A stretch of DNA of 64,000 nt, taken from assembly GCF_900104705.1 (NCBI RefSeq), contig NZ_LT629734.1:992001-1056000 (forward strand). The letters run 5' to 3'. A program made the translations under genes and the position numbers. The notes beneath the pieces were generated by a model. It made no database searches. It saw only the letters and a list, made by a program, of their open reading frames with translations, and was not told the origin of the DNA. The stretch comes from Agrococcus carbonis. Lineage in GTDB: Bacteria > Actinomycetota > Actinomycetes > Actinomycetales > Microbacteriaceae. This document shows positions 9,721-19,953 of the stretch, in pieces. Position 1 is the first letter of the stretch. Every line of letters begins with the position of its first letter.

Positions 9721-12300
9721 ATGGCCGCCACACGTCACAAGCCAGGGAGCCTGCTCGGCTCGCTCGCCGGGCTCCTCGGGCTCAGCGTGATCGCCGGAGT
9801 GCTCGTCTCCGCCACGCTCACGCCCGCCCTCGCCGTCGCCAGCAGCACCGCGAACAGCGGCCTCGACCTCTTCGAGAGCCTGCCGTCGTACGCGCAGATC
9901 GACCAGCAGTCGGAGCGCAACCGCATCTACGGCCTCCGCGACGGCAAGCCCGTCGAGATCGCGCAGTTCTACGCGCAGGACCGCCAGGTGCTGGAGTGGT
10001 CCGACGTGCCTCGCACGGCGGTGGATGCGCTGGTCGCGGGCGAGGACCGCCGCTTCTACCAGCACGGCGGCGTCGACGCCCCGTCGGTCGTGCGCGCGGC
10101 GATGTCGCAGCTCGGCGTGGGCGGCGACTCGGGCGCCTCGACGCTGACGATGCAGCTCGTGCGGCAGCAGATCGCGATCGACGCGTGCCTGTCGGACGAC
10201 GAGGCCGCGGCCGAGACGTGCGCGGCGCAGTACTCCGAGTCGTACCAGCGCAAGCTCGCCGAGATGCGCCTCGCGATCGGCCTCGAGCAGCGCTACACGA
10301 AGAACGAGGTCGTCCTCGCCTACCTGAACATCGCCAACTTCGGCGGCAACGTCTACGGCATCGAGTCGGGCGCGCAGCGCATCTTCAACAAGCCCGCCTC
10401 CGAGCTCTCGATCGCCGAGTCGGCGGCGCTCATCGCCACCGTGCAGAACCCCTCGACGCGCAACCTCTTCAAGCCCGACAACTGGGAGCGCAACCAGGAG
10501 CGCCGCGATGTGATCATCCGCGCGATGGCGAACGAGGGCTTCATCACGGCCGAGGAACGGGATGCGGCGCTCGCCATCCCGGTCGACGAGGAGTTCGTCG
10601 ACATCCAGCCCGCGCGCAACGGCTGCATCGCCGGGTACGAGTCCACCCGCTTCTTCTGCGACTACGTGCAGCGCGTGCTGCAGAACGACACGATCGACGG
10701 CACCGAGGACGGCGCCTACATCCTCGGGGCATCGCAGGCCGACAACCGGGCGGCGCTGTTCGAGGGCGGCCTGCGCATCTACACGTCGATCGACCTCGAC
10801 CTCAACGACGCGGTGCAGGCATCCGTCGACGAGCTCGTGCCCAACACCGAGACCCGATGGCAGTCGGGCGCGGCGGTGACGCAGCTCGAGGTCGGCACCG
10901 GCCGCATCCTCGCGATGGTGCAGAACAAGGACTACTCCCCCACCGAGAACGCCCCGCCGACGGCGACGAGCATCAACTTCAACGCCGACTACGCGCACGG
11001 CCGCTCCGGCGGGTTCCAGCCGGGCTCGGGCTTCAAGATCTTCACGCTCGCGCAGTGGATCATCGACGGCCACTCCGTGAACGAGCAGCTCGACGCGAGC
11101 GTCGACGACTACCCGCAGGGCACGTTCAAGGCCTCGTGCACGGGCCTCATCTCGGAGCGCTACCAGCTGCAGAACAACGAGGGCAACCAGTACACCCGCA
11201 TGACGCCGACCGAGATCATGGTGAACTCGGTCAACACCGGCGTCGTGCAGATGGCGAGCCAGCTCGACCTGTGCGACATCCACGACACCGCGGCGCGGAT
11301 GGGCACGACCCCGGCGAACGGCGGCGACTGGGAGATCTTCGCGCCGGCCGTCATCGGCTCGGGCTCGAACGTGACCCCGATGGGCATGGCCTCGGCCTTC
11401 GCGACGATCGCGAATGGCGGCGTGCACTGCGAGCCGATCGCGATCGACCGCATCGTCGCCCGCGACGGCAGCGAGATCGCGCCTCCCGGCCAGCAGTGCC
11501 AGCAGGCGATCACGCCGGAGGTGGCGTCGGTCATGCAGCTCGTGCTCGAGACGGTGACCAACCGCAACCCGCTCAACAACCCGCCGGGCGACACGCCCGT
11601 GATCTCGAAGACCGGCACGACGAACGGCGTCGTGCAGACGTGGGTCAACGGCGCGAGCCCGACCGTCGCGACGTCGGTGTGGGTCGGCAACATCGTCGGC
11701 AACCAGTCGCTCGAGTCGCGGTGGAACGTCCGGTCGACGATCTTCCGGACGGCGATGGCCGAGGCGATCGCCCGCTACCCCGGCGGCCAGTTCCTCACGC
11801 CCGACCAGGAGACGCTGCGCGGCAACGCCTCGGAGCTGCCGAACGTCGCGGGCCAGTCGATCGAGCAGGCCACGGCGACGCTCGAGGGTGCGGGCTTCGA
11901 GGTGCAGGTCGCCGACGCGATCGACGGCGTGCAGGCCGAGGGCCTCGTCGAGTACACGGCACCCGGTGCGGGCTCGCTCGTGACGACGCAGACGCCGATC
12001 ATCCTGTACCCCTCCAACGGTGCGCTCAACCCGGACGCGCAGCCGCAGGAGACGGCACCGCCAGAGAGCGCGCAGACCTGGCCCGACGTCCGGGCGAAGT
12101 CCCTCGGCGACGCGCGGACGGCGCTGACGGATGCGGGGTTCAACGCGGATCTCGTGCAGGTGACCTGGCAGGACCACGGCGAGGCGAACGTGTGCCGCGT
12201 GCTCGCGCAGAACCCGGAGCCGGGCTCCCCCGGCGGACCCGATGACCCGATCTCGGTCGTGGTCGGCACGAACGCCGGCGGAGGCGACCCTGGCTGCTAG
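9721..12300 (+). CDS. Bifunctional penicillin-binding protein (class A, PASTA-containing)
   Basis: Polymerises and cross-links peptidoglycan outside the membrane. 859 residues. One transmembrane helix (about 12-38), a GT51 glycosyltransferase domain with catalytic Glu in GEDRRFYQHGGVD (about 108), then a transpeptidase with SGFK (Ser436), SVN (Ser503) and KTGT (Lys630). Two PASTA repeats close the protein (about 705-770 and 785-850), ending in Gly-rich GTNAGGGDPGC. No Shine-Dalgarno precedes ATG 9721; TACCCT at 9707-9712, 8 nt upstream, suggests a leaderless or near-leaderless mRNA. The metallophosphoesterase gene overlaps its end by 59 nt, a pairing common in related actinobacteria. Equivalent to mycobacterial PonA types by architecture. 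Confidence 0.93.
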   Translation: MAATRHKPGSLLGSLAGLLGLSVIAGVLVSATLTPALAVASSTANSGLDLFESLPSYAQIDQQSERNRIYGLRDGKPVEIAQFYAQDRQVLEWSDVPRTAVDALVAGEDRRFYQHGGVDAPSVVRAAMSQLGVGGDSGASTLTMQLVRQQIAIDACLSDDEAAAETCAAQYSESYQRKLAEMRLAIGLEQRYTKNEVVLAYLNIANFGGNVYGIESGAQRIFNKPASELSIAESAALIATVQNPSTRNLFKPDNWERNQERRDVIIRAMANEGFITAEERDAALAIPVDEEFVDIQPARNGCIAGYESTRFFCDYVQRVLQNDTIDGTEDGAYILGASQADNRAALFEGGLRIYTSIDLDLNDAVQASVDELVPNTETRWQSGAAVTQLEVGTGRILAMVQNKDYSPTENAPPTATSINFNADYAHGRSGGFQPGSGFKIFTLAQWIIDGHSVNEQLDASVDDYPQGTFKASCTGLISERYQLQNNEGNQYTRMTPTEIMVNSVNTGVVQMASQLDLCDIHDTAARMGTTPANGGDWEIFAPAVIGSGSNVTPMGMASAFATIANGGVHCEPIAIDRIVARDGSEIAPPGQQCQQAITPEVASVMQLVLETVTNRNPLNNPPGDTPVISKTGTTNGVVQTWVNGASPTVATSVWVGNIVGNQSLESRWNVRSTIFRTAMAEAIARYPGGQFLTPDQETLRGNASELPNVAGQSIEQATATLEGAGFEVQVADAIDGVQAEGLVEYTAPGAGSLVTTQTPIILYPSNGALNPDAQPQETAPPESAQTWPDVRAKSLGDARTALTDAGFNADLVQVTWQDHGEANVCRVLAQNPEPGSPGGPDDPISVVVGTNAGGGDPGC

Positions 12301-13231
12301 CCGGGCGCTCGGCGCGGTCGCCGGCGGCATCCTCGCCGCCGGCGCCGCTGTCGCCGCCTACGCGACCGCGATCGAGCCGCGTGCCTTCCGCATCCGCAAC
12401 GAGACCCTGCGGGTGCTGCCGTCGGGCGCGCGCCCGATCACCGTGCTGCACCTCGCCGACATCCACCTCGCGCCGTGGCAGTCGGCCAAGCTCGACTGGC
12501 TCGAGGGCCTCGCCGCCGTCGAGCCAGACCTCATCGTCAACACCGGCGACAGCCTCGGGCACGCGGCGGCGCTCCCGGTGCTCGCGGATGCGCTGCGCGT
12601 CTTCCGTGGGATCCCGGGCTTCTTCGTGCACGGCTCCAACGACGTGTACGGCCCCGAGGCGAAGAATCCGCTGCGCTACTTCGGCGGCCCCTCGACGCTC
12701 TCGGGCGAGAGTGAGGTGACCCGGCTCGACACCGCCGGCCTCGAGCGCGCCTTCGAGGAGCTCGGCTGGCTGAGCCTCAACAACACCGCCCGCGCGTTCG
12801 AGGTGCGCGGCACCACGGTCGCGGGCTTCGGCGTGCACGACCCCCACCGGCACTGGGATCGGCTCGACGAGACGGAGACGGCGATCTCGCGCATGCGCCG
12901 CGAGCTCGGCGACGGCCCGCGCGTCACGCTCGGGGTCGCGCACGCGCCGTACCAGCGCATCCTCAACGCCTTCGTCGACCTCGGGGCGGATGCGATCCTC
13001 GCCGGCCACACGCACGGCGGGCAGGTGCGGGTGCCGGGCGGGCACGCGATCGTCACGAACTGCGACATCCCGCGCGAGCAGGCCTCCGGGCTCACCGCGT
13101 GGTCGCACGGCGGGCGCACGGTGCCGCTCAACGTCTCGCAGGGCATCGGGGCGTCGATCTTCGCGCCCTTCCGGCTCGGCACGCCCCCCGAGGCGGTCGT
13201 CGTGTCGCTCGTGCCCCGCGACATCGGGTAG
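12242..13231 (+). CDS. Calcineurin-like metallophosphoesterase
   Basis: 329 residues. After a hydrophobic N-terminal segment (ALGAVAGGILAAGAAVAAYA) come the metal ligands of the family: LADIHL (Asp-x-His), NTGDS (GD), GSND in place of GNHD, and GHTHGGQVR near the end. It is probably membrane-anchored and hydrolyses a phosphoester of unknown identity. ATG 12242 is the only usable in-frame start before the hydrophobic segment and overlaps the PBP gene by 59 nt, so translation is likely coupled. The Ser in GSND replacing the usual Asn-His order is a mild deviation also found in YkuE-like relatives. Confidence 0.88.
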   Translation: MTRSRSWSARTPAEATLAASRALGAVAGGILAAGAAVAAYATAIEPRAFRIRNETLRVLPSGARPITVLHLADIHLAPWQSAKLDWLEGLAAVEPDLIVNTGDSLGHAAALPVLADALRVFRGIPGFFVHGSNDVYGPEAKNPLRYFGGPSTLSGESEVTRLDTAGLERAFEELGWLSLNNTARAFEVRGTTVAGFGVHDPHRHWDRLDETETAISRMRRELGDGPRVTLGVAHAPYQRILNAFVDLGADAILAGHTHGGQVRVPGGHAIVTNCDIPREQASGLTAWSHGGRTVPLNVSQGIGASIFAPFRLGTPPEAVVVSLVPRDIG

Positions 13232-13272
13232 ACTGGTGCGGTTGCTCAGGGCGTCGGCCCGCGGAGCAGCAC

Positions 13273-13347
<75 letters not shown>

Positions 13348-13353
13348 AGATGC

Positions 13354-13387
13354 CGAAAGGGTCCTTGCGCAAGCAAGGGCCCTTTCG
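13354..13387 (+). terminator. Rho-independent-like terminator after tRNA-Pro
   Basis: CGAAAGGGTCCTTGC pairs with GCAAGGGCCCTTTCG through a 4-nt loop, one internal mismatch. A short mixed T run (TCGTCT) follows. It begins 8 nt after the tRNA. Confidence 0.8.
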
Positions 13388-13642
13388 TCGTCTGTAGGGG
13401 CTGTCCTGGCAGGATTTGGACCGTAGGTTCATACGGGATCTGACGGTTCGAGCGACCGCGGAGCGGTCGCGAGCCGTGCAGATGCCGCTGTCACCCGCGA
13501 CGTTTCTCCCGGCGAAGCACCGCTTCGCCGGACGCGACCACGTCGGTCTCGTGACGCGAGCCGGCTCCGCCGGCGCGCTCCTCGACCTGCGAGCGGAGCG
13601 GCGCGCTCCTCGAGCTGCGAGCGGAGCGGAGCGCCCCTCCAG
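13388..13642. repeat. Non-coding gap with tRNA-like fragment and Family A element (copy 3)
   Basis: No credible gene. 13407-13423 matches the reverse complement of the tRNA-Pro T-arm (13324-13340) at 14 of 17 bases. GCGACCGC/GCGGTCGC forms an 8-bp hairpin near 13454-13472, and GGCGAAGCACCGCTTCGCC another near 13512-13530. A Family A element runs from 13545 to 13587, followed by two degenerate repeats of its GCGAGCGGAGCGGCGCGCTCCTCGA end to about 13640. Confidence 0.55.
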
Positions 13643-14239
13643 CTACGAGCCGAGCCGGCCGCCCGACTCCTGCAGGTAGCACGTCGCGCACAGCGACTCG
13701 TAAGTGACCGCCTCGCCGTCGATGGCGACCTGGTCGCCGTCGAAGACGAATCCGTCACCGATGCGACGGCCGTTGAACATCGCCTTGCGGCCGCAGCGGC
13801 AGATGGTCTTGAGCTCCTCGAGCGAATGCGCGAGCTCGAGCAGCCGCGCCGACCCGGGGAAGGCGTGGGTGAGGAAGTCGGTGCGGATGCCGTAGGCGAG
13901 CACGGGCACGCCGCGCTCGACGGCGATCCGCAGCAGCTCGTCGACCTGCCATGGCGCGAAGAACTGGGCCTCGTCGACGAGCAGGCATGCCACGGGCGCC
14001 TCGTCCTCGGAGGCGGCTGCCTCGAACGCCTCGATCACCGACTCGTCGGCGCCGACGAGGAAGTCGACGGCGCGCGTCACGCCGAGCCGCGAGACGACGT
14101 CGCGCTCGCCCTTGGTGTCGGTCGCGGGCTTCGCGAGCAGCACCCGCTGGCCGCGCTCCTCGTAGTTGAACGCGGCCTGCAGGAGGCCGGTCGACTTGCC
14201 CGAGTTCATCGCGCCGTACCGGAAGTAGAGCTTCGCCAC
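13643..14239 (-). CDS. tdk: Thymidine kinase
   Basis: Salvages thymidine to dTMP in the cytosol. 198 residues. The P-loop AMNSGKST lies at the N-terminus, the Walker B region LLVDEAQFF in the middle, and YGIRTDF is the lasso/substrate region. A zinc site is formed by CRCG and CATC pairs in the C-terminal half, with YESLCATC just before the end, as in bacterial type II TK. The start is GTG 14239, two nt after the regulator's stop. It forms a two-gene unit with the LuxR-type gene upstream. Confidence 0.95.
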   Translation of the reverse strand: MAKLYFRYGAMNSGKSTGLLQAAFNYEERGQRVLLAKPATDTKGERDVVSRLGVTRAVDFLVGADESVIEAFEAAASEDEAPVACLLVDEAQFFAPWQVDELLRIAVERGVPVLAYGIRTDFLTHAFPGSARLLELAHSLEELKTICRCGRKAMFNGRRIGDGFVFDGDQVAIDGEAVTYESLCATCYLQESGGRLGS

Positions 14240-14241
14240 GA

Positions 14242-14871
14242 CTAGAGGATGCCATCCTCTTCGGCGCGCACGATGAGCTCGCTGCGCTTGCCGGCCGGGC
14301 GGTCGATCGCCGCGTACTTCGCGCGCACCCGGCGCAGGAACGTCTTCGCGGTCTCGTACCCGACGCCCATCTCGGCCGCGACCTGCACGGTCGTGAGGCC
14401 CTGCACGTAGTGGGCGAGCGCCCGGCGCTCGCCGGCCGACAGCCGCGGCCGCTGCACGTCTCCTGCGATCCCGGAGCGGAAGCCGTGCCCGCGGGGCCTG
14501 GTGGGCGGCGTCTCGACGATGCGGCGCGCGACCGCGTCGGCCGGCTCGGAGAGCGGCAGCACGACGACGCCGAGGTGCTCGAGGGCCTCGCGGAGCTGCT
14601 CGTCGACGTCGGCGTGGGCGACGACGACGGCGCCGGCCGCCGCCGCGGTCACGGCGTGCGCGAAGAGCTGCCTGCCGGGCTCTTCGGCGAGCACGACGAC
14701 GTCCCCGGGGAACGCGGCCTCGACGACGAGGTCGGTGAAGCGACCCGCGATCGCGCCGAGCCGCAGACCGGGCTCGTCGGCGATCGCGTCGCGCAGCAGC
14801 GCGCCGCGAGGACCGCTCGCGACGATGCTGACGGAGCGGGGCGCCGCCTGCACGACATCCATCACTGCCAT
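14242..14871 (-). CDS. LuxR-type response-regulator-like transcription factor
   Basis: 209 residues. The C-terminal third is a GerE/LuxR helix-turn-helix: RLSAGERRALAHYVQGLTTVQVAAEMGVGYETAKTFLRRVRAKY in sense (about 140-183). The N-terminal domain resembles a receiver fold (SIVASGP...GDVVVLAEEP) but lacks the usual acidic pair and phosphoacceptor Asp, so it is probably not a classical phosphorylated regulator. It lies directly upstream of tdk, 2 nt apart. Its targets are unknown; a role in nucleotide metabolism would be pure inference from position. Confidence 0.8.
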   Translation of the reverse strand: MAVMDVVQAAPRSVSIVASGPRGALLRDAIADEPGLRLGAIAGRFTDLVVEAAFPGDVVVLAEEPGRQLFAHAVTAAAAGAVVVAHADVDEQLREALEHLGVVVLPLSEPADAVARRIVETPPTRPRGHGFRSGIAGDVQRPRLSAGERRALAHYVQGLTTVQVAAEMGVGYETAKTFLRRVRAKYAAIDRPAGKRSELIVRAEEDGIL

Positions 14872-14883
14872 GGGACCGCCCTC

Positions 14884-16401
14884 CTAGGGCGCGGCGCTCA
14901 CCGCAAGGCCCGGGAGCGCGGGCTCCGGCACCTCGACCAGCTGCAGCGTGCGCGCCGTGCGGTCGAGCACGTCGCGCGCCGCCTGCGGGTCGTCGTTCAG
15001 CTTGGTGCCGTAGCTGGGGATGAGCTGGAGCACCGTCGGCCGCCAGGCCTCCATGCGCTCGGGGAAGCACCGCTCGAGGATGGTGAGCATGATGTGCACG
15101 GCGGTGGAGGCGCCGGGTGAGGCGCCCAGGAGGCCGGCGATCGTGCCGTCGGCGCCCGTCACGACTTCGGTGCCGAACTGCAGCACGCCGCCCTTCTCGG
15201 GGTCGCGCTTCATGACCTGCACCCTCTGCCCGGCCGTGATGAGGCGCCAGTCCTCATCCTTGGCATCGGGCATGAACTCGCGCAGCGCCTCCATGCGCTG
15301 GCTGCGCGAGGCGAACACCTCGCCCGCGAGGTAGCCGACGAGGCCGAGGTTGGCGAGGCCGGCGCGGATCATCGGCCACAGGTTGTGGACCTTGATCGTC
15401 TCGAACATGTCGGTGTAGCTGCCGGTCTTGAGGTACTTCGGGCTGAAGCCCGCGTACGGCCCGAACAGCAGGCTCGTCTCGCCGTCGACGACGCGCGTGT
15501 CGAGGTGCGGGACCGACATCGGCGGTGCGCCGACGGCCGCCTTGCCGTACACCTTGGCGGAGTGCCGGGCGACGACGTCGGGGTTGTCGGTGCGGAGGAA
15601 CGCGCCGGTGATCGGGAAGCCGGCGAAGCCCTTGGCCTCGGGGATGCCCGACTTCTGCAGGAGCTTGAGCGCCCCGCCGCCGGCACCGACGAAGACGAAG
15701 CGGGCGTGCACGTCGACCATCGACTGCCCCACCTCGCGGCGCACGCGCAGGTGCCAGCCGTCGTCGGTGCGCTTGAGGCCGCGCACCGTCGCGTCGGTGT
15801 GGACCCGGGCGCCGTCGGCGACGAGCCCGTCGAGCAGCATCCGCGTGAGGGCGCCGAAGTCGACGTCGGTGCCGTCGGTCGAGCGCGTCGCGGCGATGGG
15901 CTGCGACTTCTTCCGTCCGGGGATGAGCGTGGGCGCCCAGCCGCGGATCACCTCGGCGTCCTCGGAGTACTCCATGCCGGCGAAGAGCGGCTCGTCCTTG
16001 AGCAGCTCCCAGCGGCGCCGCAGGTAGTCGACGTTCGCCTCGCCCCACACGAAGGTCATGTGCGGCGTCGGCGAGATGAAGCCCTTGGGGTCGGGCAGCG
16101 TGCCGTCCTCGACGAACGACGCCCAGAGCTGGCGCGAGAGCTGGAACTGCTCGTTGATCGAGACGGCCTTCTCGGTGCTCATCGAGCCGTCGGCGCCCTC
16201 GGGCATGTAGTTGAGCTCGCAGAGGGCCGCGTGGCCCGTGCCCGCGTTGTTCCAGGGGTTCGACGACTCCTGCCCCACTTCGGGGAGCCGTTCGAAGACC
16301 TCGATCGTCCACGAAGGCTCGAGCCGGTGCAGGAGGGCACCGAGCGTCGCGCTCATGATTCCCCCGCCGATCAGGGCGACATCGATCGTCTTCGTGGTCA
16401 C
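14884..16401 (-). CDS. mqo: Malate:quinone oxidoreductase
   Basis: FAD-dependent membrane-associated enzyme that oxidises malate to oxaloacetate and passes electrons to quinone. 505 residues, the normal length. The N-terminal dinucleotide-binding motif is GGGIMSATLGALL, followed by the Mqo-specific NPWNNAGTGHAALCELNY, then GAGGGALKLLQKSGI and LLGASPGASTA near the C-terminus. Start GTG 16401 has TAGAAT at 16409-16414, 7 nt upstream, and no Shine-Dalgarno, so the transcript is leaderless. The longer upstream reading is Arg-rich non-coding sequence. Confidence 0.96.
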   Translation of the reverse strand: MTTKTIDVALIGGGIMSATLGALLHRLEPSWTIEVFERLPEVGQESSNPWNNAGTGHAALCELNYMPEGADGSMSTEKAVSINEQFQLSRQLWASFVEDGTLPDPKGFISPTPHMTFVWGEANVDYLRRRWELLKDEPLFAGMEYSEDAEVIRGWAPTLIPGRKKSQPIAATRSTDGTDVDFGALTRMLLDGLVADGARVHTDATVRGLKRTDDGWHLRVRREVGQSMVDVHARFVFVGAGGGALKLLQKSGIPEAKGFAGFPITGAFLRTDNPDVVARHSAKVYGKAAVGAPPMSVPHLDTRVVDGETSLLFGPYAGFSPKYLKTGSYTDMFETIKVHNLWPMIRAGLANLGLVGYLAGEVFASRSQRMEALREFMPDAKDEDWRLITAGQRVQVMKRDPEKGGVLQFGTEVVTGADGTIAGLLGASPGASTAVHIMLTILERCFPERMEAWRPTVLQLIPSYGTKLNDDPQAARDVLDRTARTLQLVEVPEPALPGLAVSAAP

Positions 16402-16512
16402 GTGTCTGATTCTAGGACAACGGCCGGGTCTCGGCGGTCGGGGGACATGGAGGATCGCAGGCCTAGCATTGCCGCACCGACAGCGACCGTCGGCATCGAG
16501 AGGAGTGCGGCG

Positions 16513-16872
16513 ATGGGATTCCTGGACGAAGCGAAGGACAAGCTGGAGCATGCCGCCGGCTGGGTCAAGGGGCGGGCGGAGGGCCTGGGCGATCAGGCGC
16601 ACGACGCGGGCCACGCGCTCGGTGAGAAGGCCGCGGACGCGCGCCACTGGGTCGAGACCAAGGTCGGCGGCGAGACGCGGTCGGAGCCGCGCGCCGCCGG
16701 CGGCGGCGAGTTCGAGAACGAGTGGGTGGATGCGGCGACCGACGAGGCTGCGGACGCCCCGCAGGCGCAGGCCGGCGACGGCGCCCCGGCGGAGCCGCAG
16801 GCGCGGGCGGGCGACGGCGGCACCGCCCACCCGCAGGCGGGCGACCACCCGACTGCGCCGCCGGCAGCCTGA
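16513..16872 (+). CDS. Small LEA/CsbD-like hypothetical protein
   Basis: 119 residues. The N-terminal half (MGFLDEAKDKLEHAAGWVKG onward to about residue 55) has the charged, Ala-rich, amphipathic pattern of LEA-like or CsbD/Rv0909-type stress proteins. The C-terminal half is disordered, rich in Ala, Gly, Pro, Gln and Asp. AGGAG lies 7 nt before ATG 16513. It diverges from mqo and converges on asd, ending before a perfect palindrome. A desiccation or envelope-stress role is only suggested by composition. Confidence 0.65.
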   Translation: MGFLDEAKDKLEHAAGWVKGRAEGLGDQAHDAGHALGEKAADARHWVETKVGGETRSEPRAAGGGEFENEWVDAATDEAADAPQAQAGDGAPAEPQARAGDGGTAHPQAGDHPTAPPAA

Positions 16873-16890
16873 CCGGCGCGCACAGCAGAG

Positions 16891-16928
16891 ACGACGGAGG
16901 GCGGGACCGCGGTCCCGCCCTCCGTCGT
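16891..16928. terminator. Perfect 38-bp palindromic bidirectional terminator
   Basis: 19 + 19 bases, centred on CCGCGG at 16907-16912, with arms running ACGACGGAGGGCGGGACCG. It lies exactly between the convergent ends of the 16513-16872 gene and asd, so it can form a stem on either transcript. No T run on either side. Confidence 0.8.
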
Positions 16929-16938
16929 ACGCCTCCGG

Positions 16939-19286
<2,348 letters not shown>

Positions 19287-19313
19287 GTCGCTCCTGTTCC
19301 GCCCGGACCCCTC

Positions 19314-19319
19314 AGTCTA
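19314..19319 (-). promoter_or_regulatory. lysC-asd -10 element
   Basis: TAGACT on the minus strand, about 27 nt before the lysC GTG and followed by an AGGAG ribosome site. The gap between recR and lysC is only 66 bp, so this is the best promoter candidate for the operon. Confidence 0.5.
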
Positions 19320-19352
19320 GGCTCTCGAGGGTGCCGCGATCGGCCGCTCGGC

Positions 19353-19952
19353 TCAGTGCTCGACGGCCCTGCGCCCCTCGAACGCGCGACCGAGCGTCAT
19401 CTCGTCGGCGAACTCGAGGTCGCCGCCGACCGGCAGCCCGCTCGCGAGGCGCGACACCTTGACGCCGAGCGGCAGCAGGCTGCGGATGAGGTAGGTCGCC
19501 GTCGCCTCGCCCTCGACGTTGGGGTCGGTCGCGATGATGACCTCCTCGATCGACGCGTCCTGCAGCCGCGTCATGAGCGAGGCGACGCGCAGCTGGTCGG
19601 GGCCGATCCCCTGCATCGGGTTCAGCGCTCCGCCGAGCACGTGGTAGAGCCCGCGGTACTCACGGGTGCGCTCGATCGCGACGACGTCCTTCGCTTCCTC
19701 GACCACGCAGATGGTGGTCGGGATGCGGCGCGGGTCGCGGCAGATCGCGCAGCGCTCCTCCTCGCCGATGTTGCCGCAGATCACGCAGAAGCGCACGCGC
19801 TGCCGCACCGTCTGCAGGATGGTGGCGAGCCGGTCGACGTCGAACGACTCGGTCTGGATGATGTGGAACGCGATGCGCTGCGCCGACTTCGGGCCCACGC
19901 CCGGCAGGCGGCCGAGCTCGTCGATGAGGTCCTGCACGATGCCGTCGTACAT
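19353..19952 (-). CDS. recR: Recombination protein RecR
   Basis: Works with RecF and RecO to load RecA at gaps. 199 residues, full length. A helix-hairpin-helix ([19 protein letters not shown]) is followed by a four-Cys zinc finger ([16 protein letters not shown]) and a Toprim domain ([16 protein letters not shown], later [15 protein letters not shown]). It starts 1 nt after the dnaX stop, so they are co-transcribed. Confidence 0.97.
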   Translation of the reverse strand: MYDGIVQDLIDELGRLPGVGPKSAQRIAFHIIQTESFDVDRLATILQTVRQRVRFCVICGNIGEEERCAICRDPRRIPTTICVVEEAKDVVAIERTREYRGLYHVLGGALNPMQGIGPDQLRVASLMTRLQDASIEEVIIATDPNVEGEATATYLIRSLLPLGVKVSRLASGLPVGGDLEFADEMTLGRAFEGRRAVEH

Positions 19953-19953
19953 G

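Noticed and set aside
9570..12330. Long open frames on both strands over the PBP gene
   Set aside because: Low-complexity Arg/Asp/His composition and no start signals; the PBP frame explains the DNA fully.
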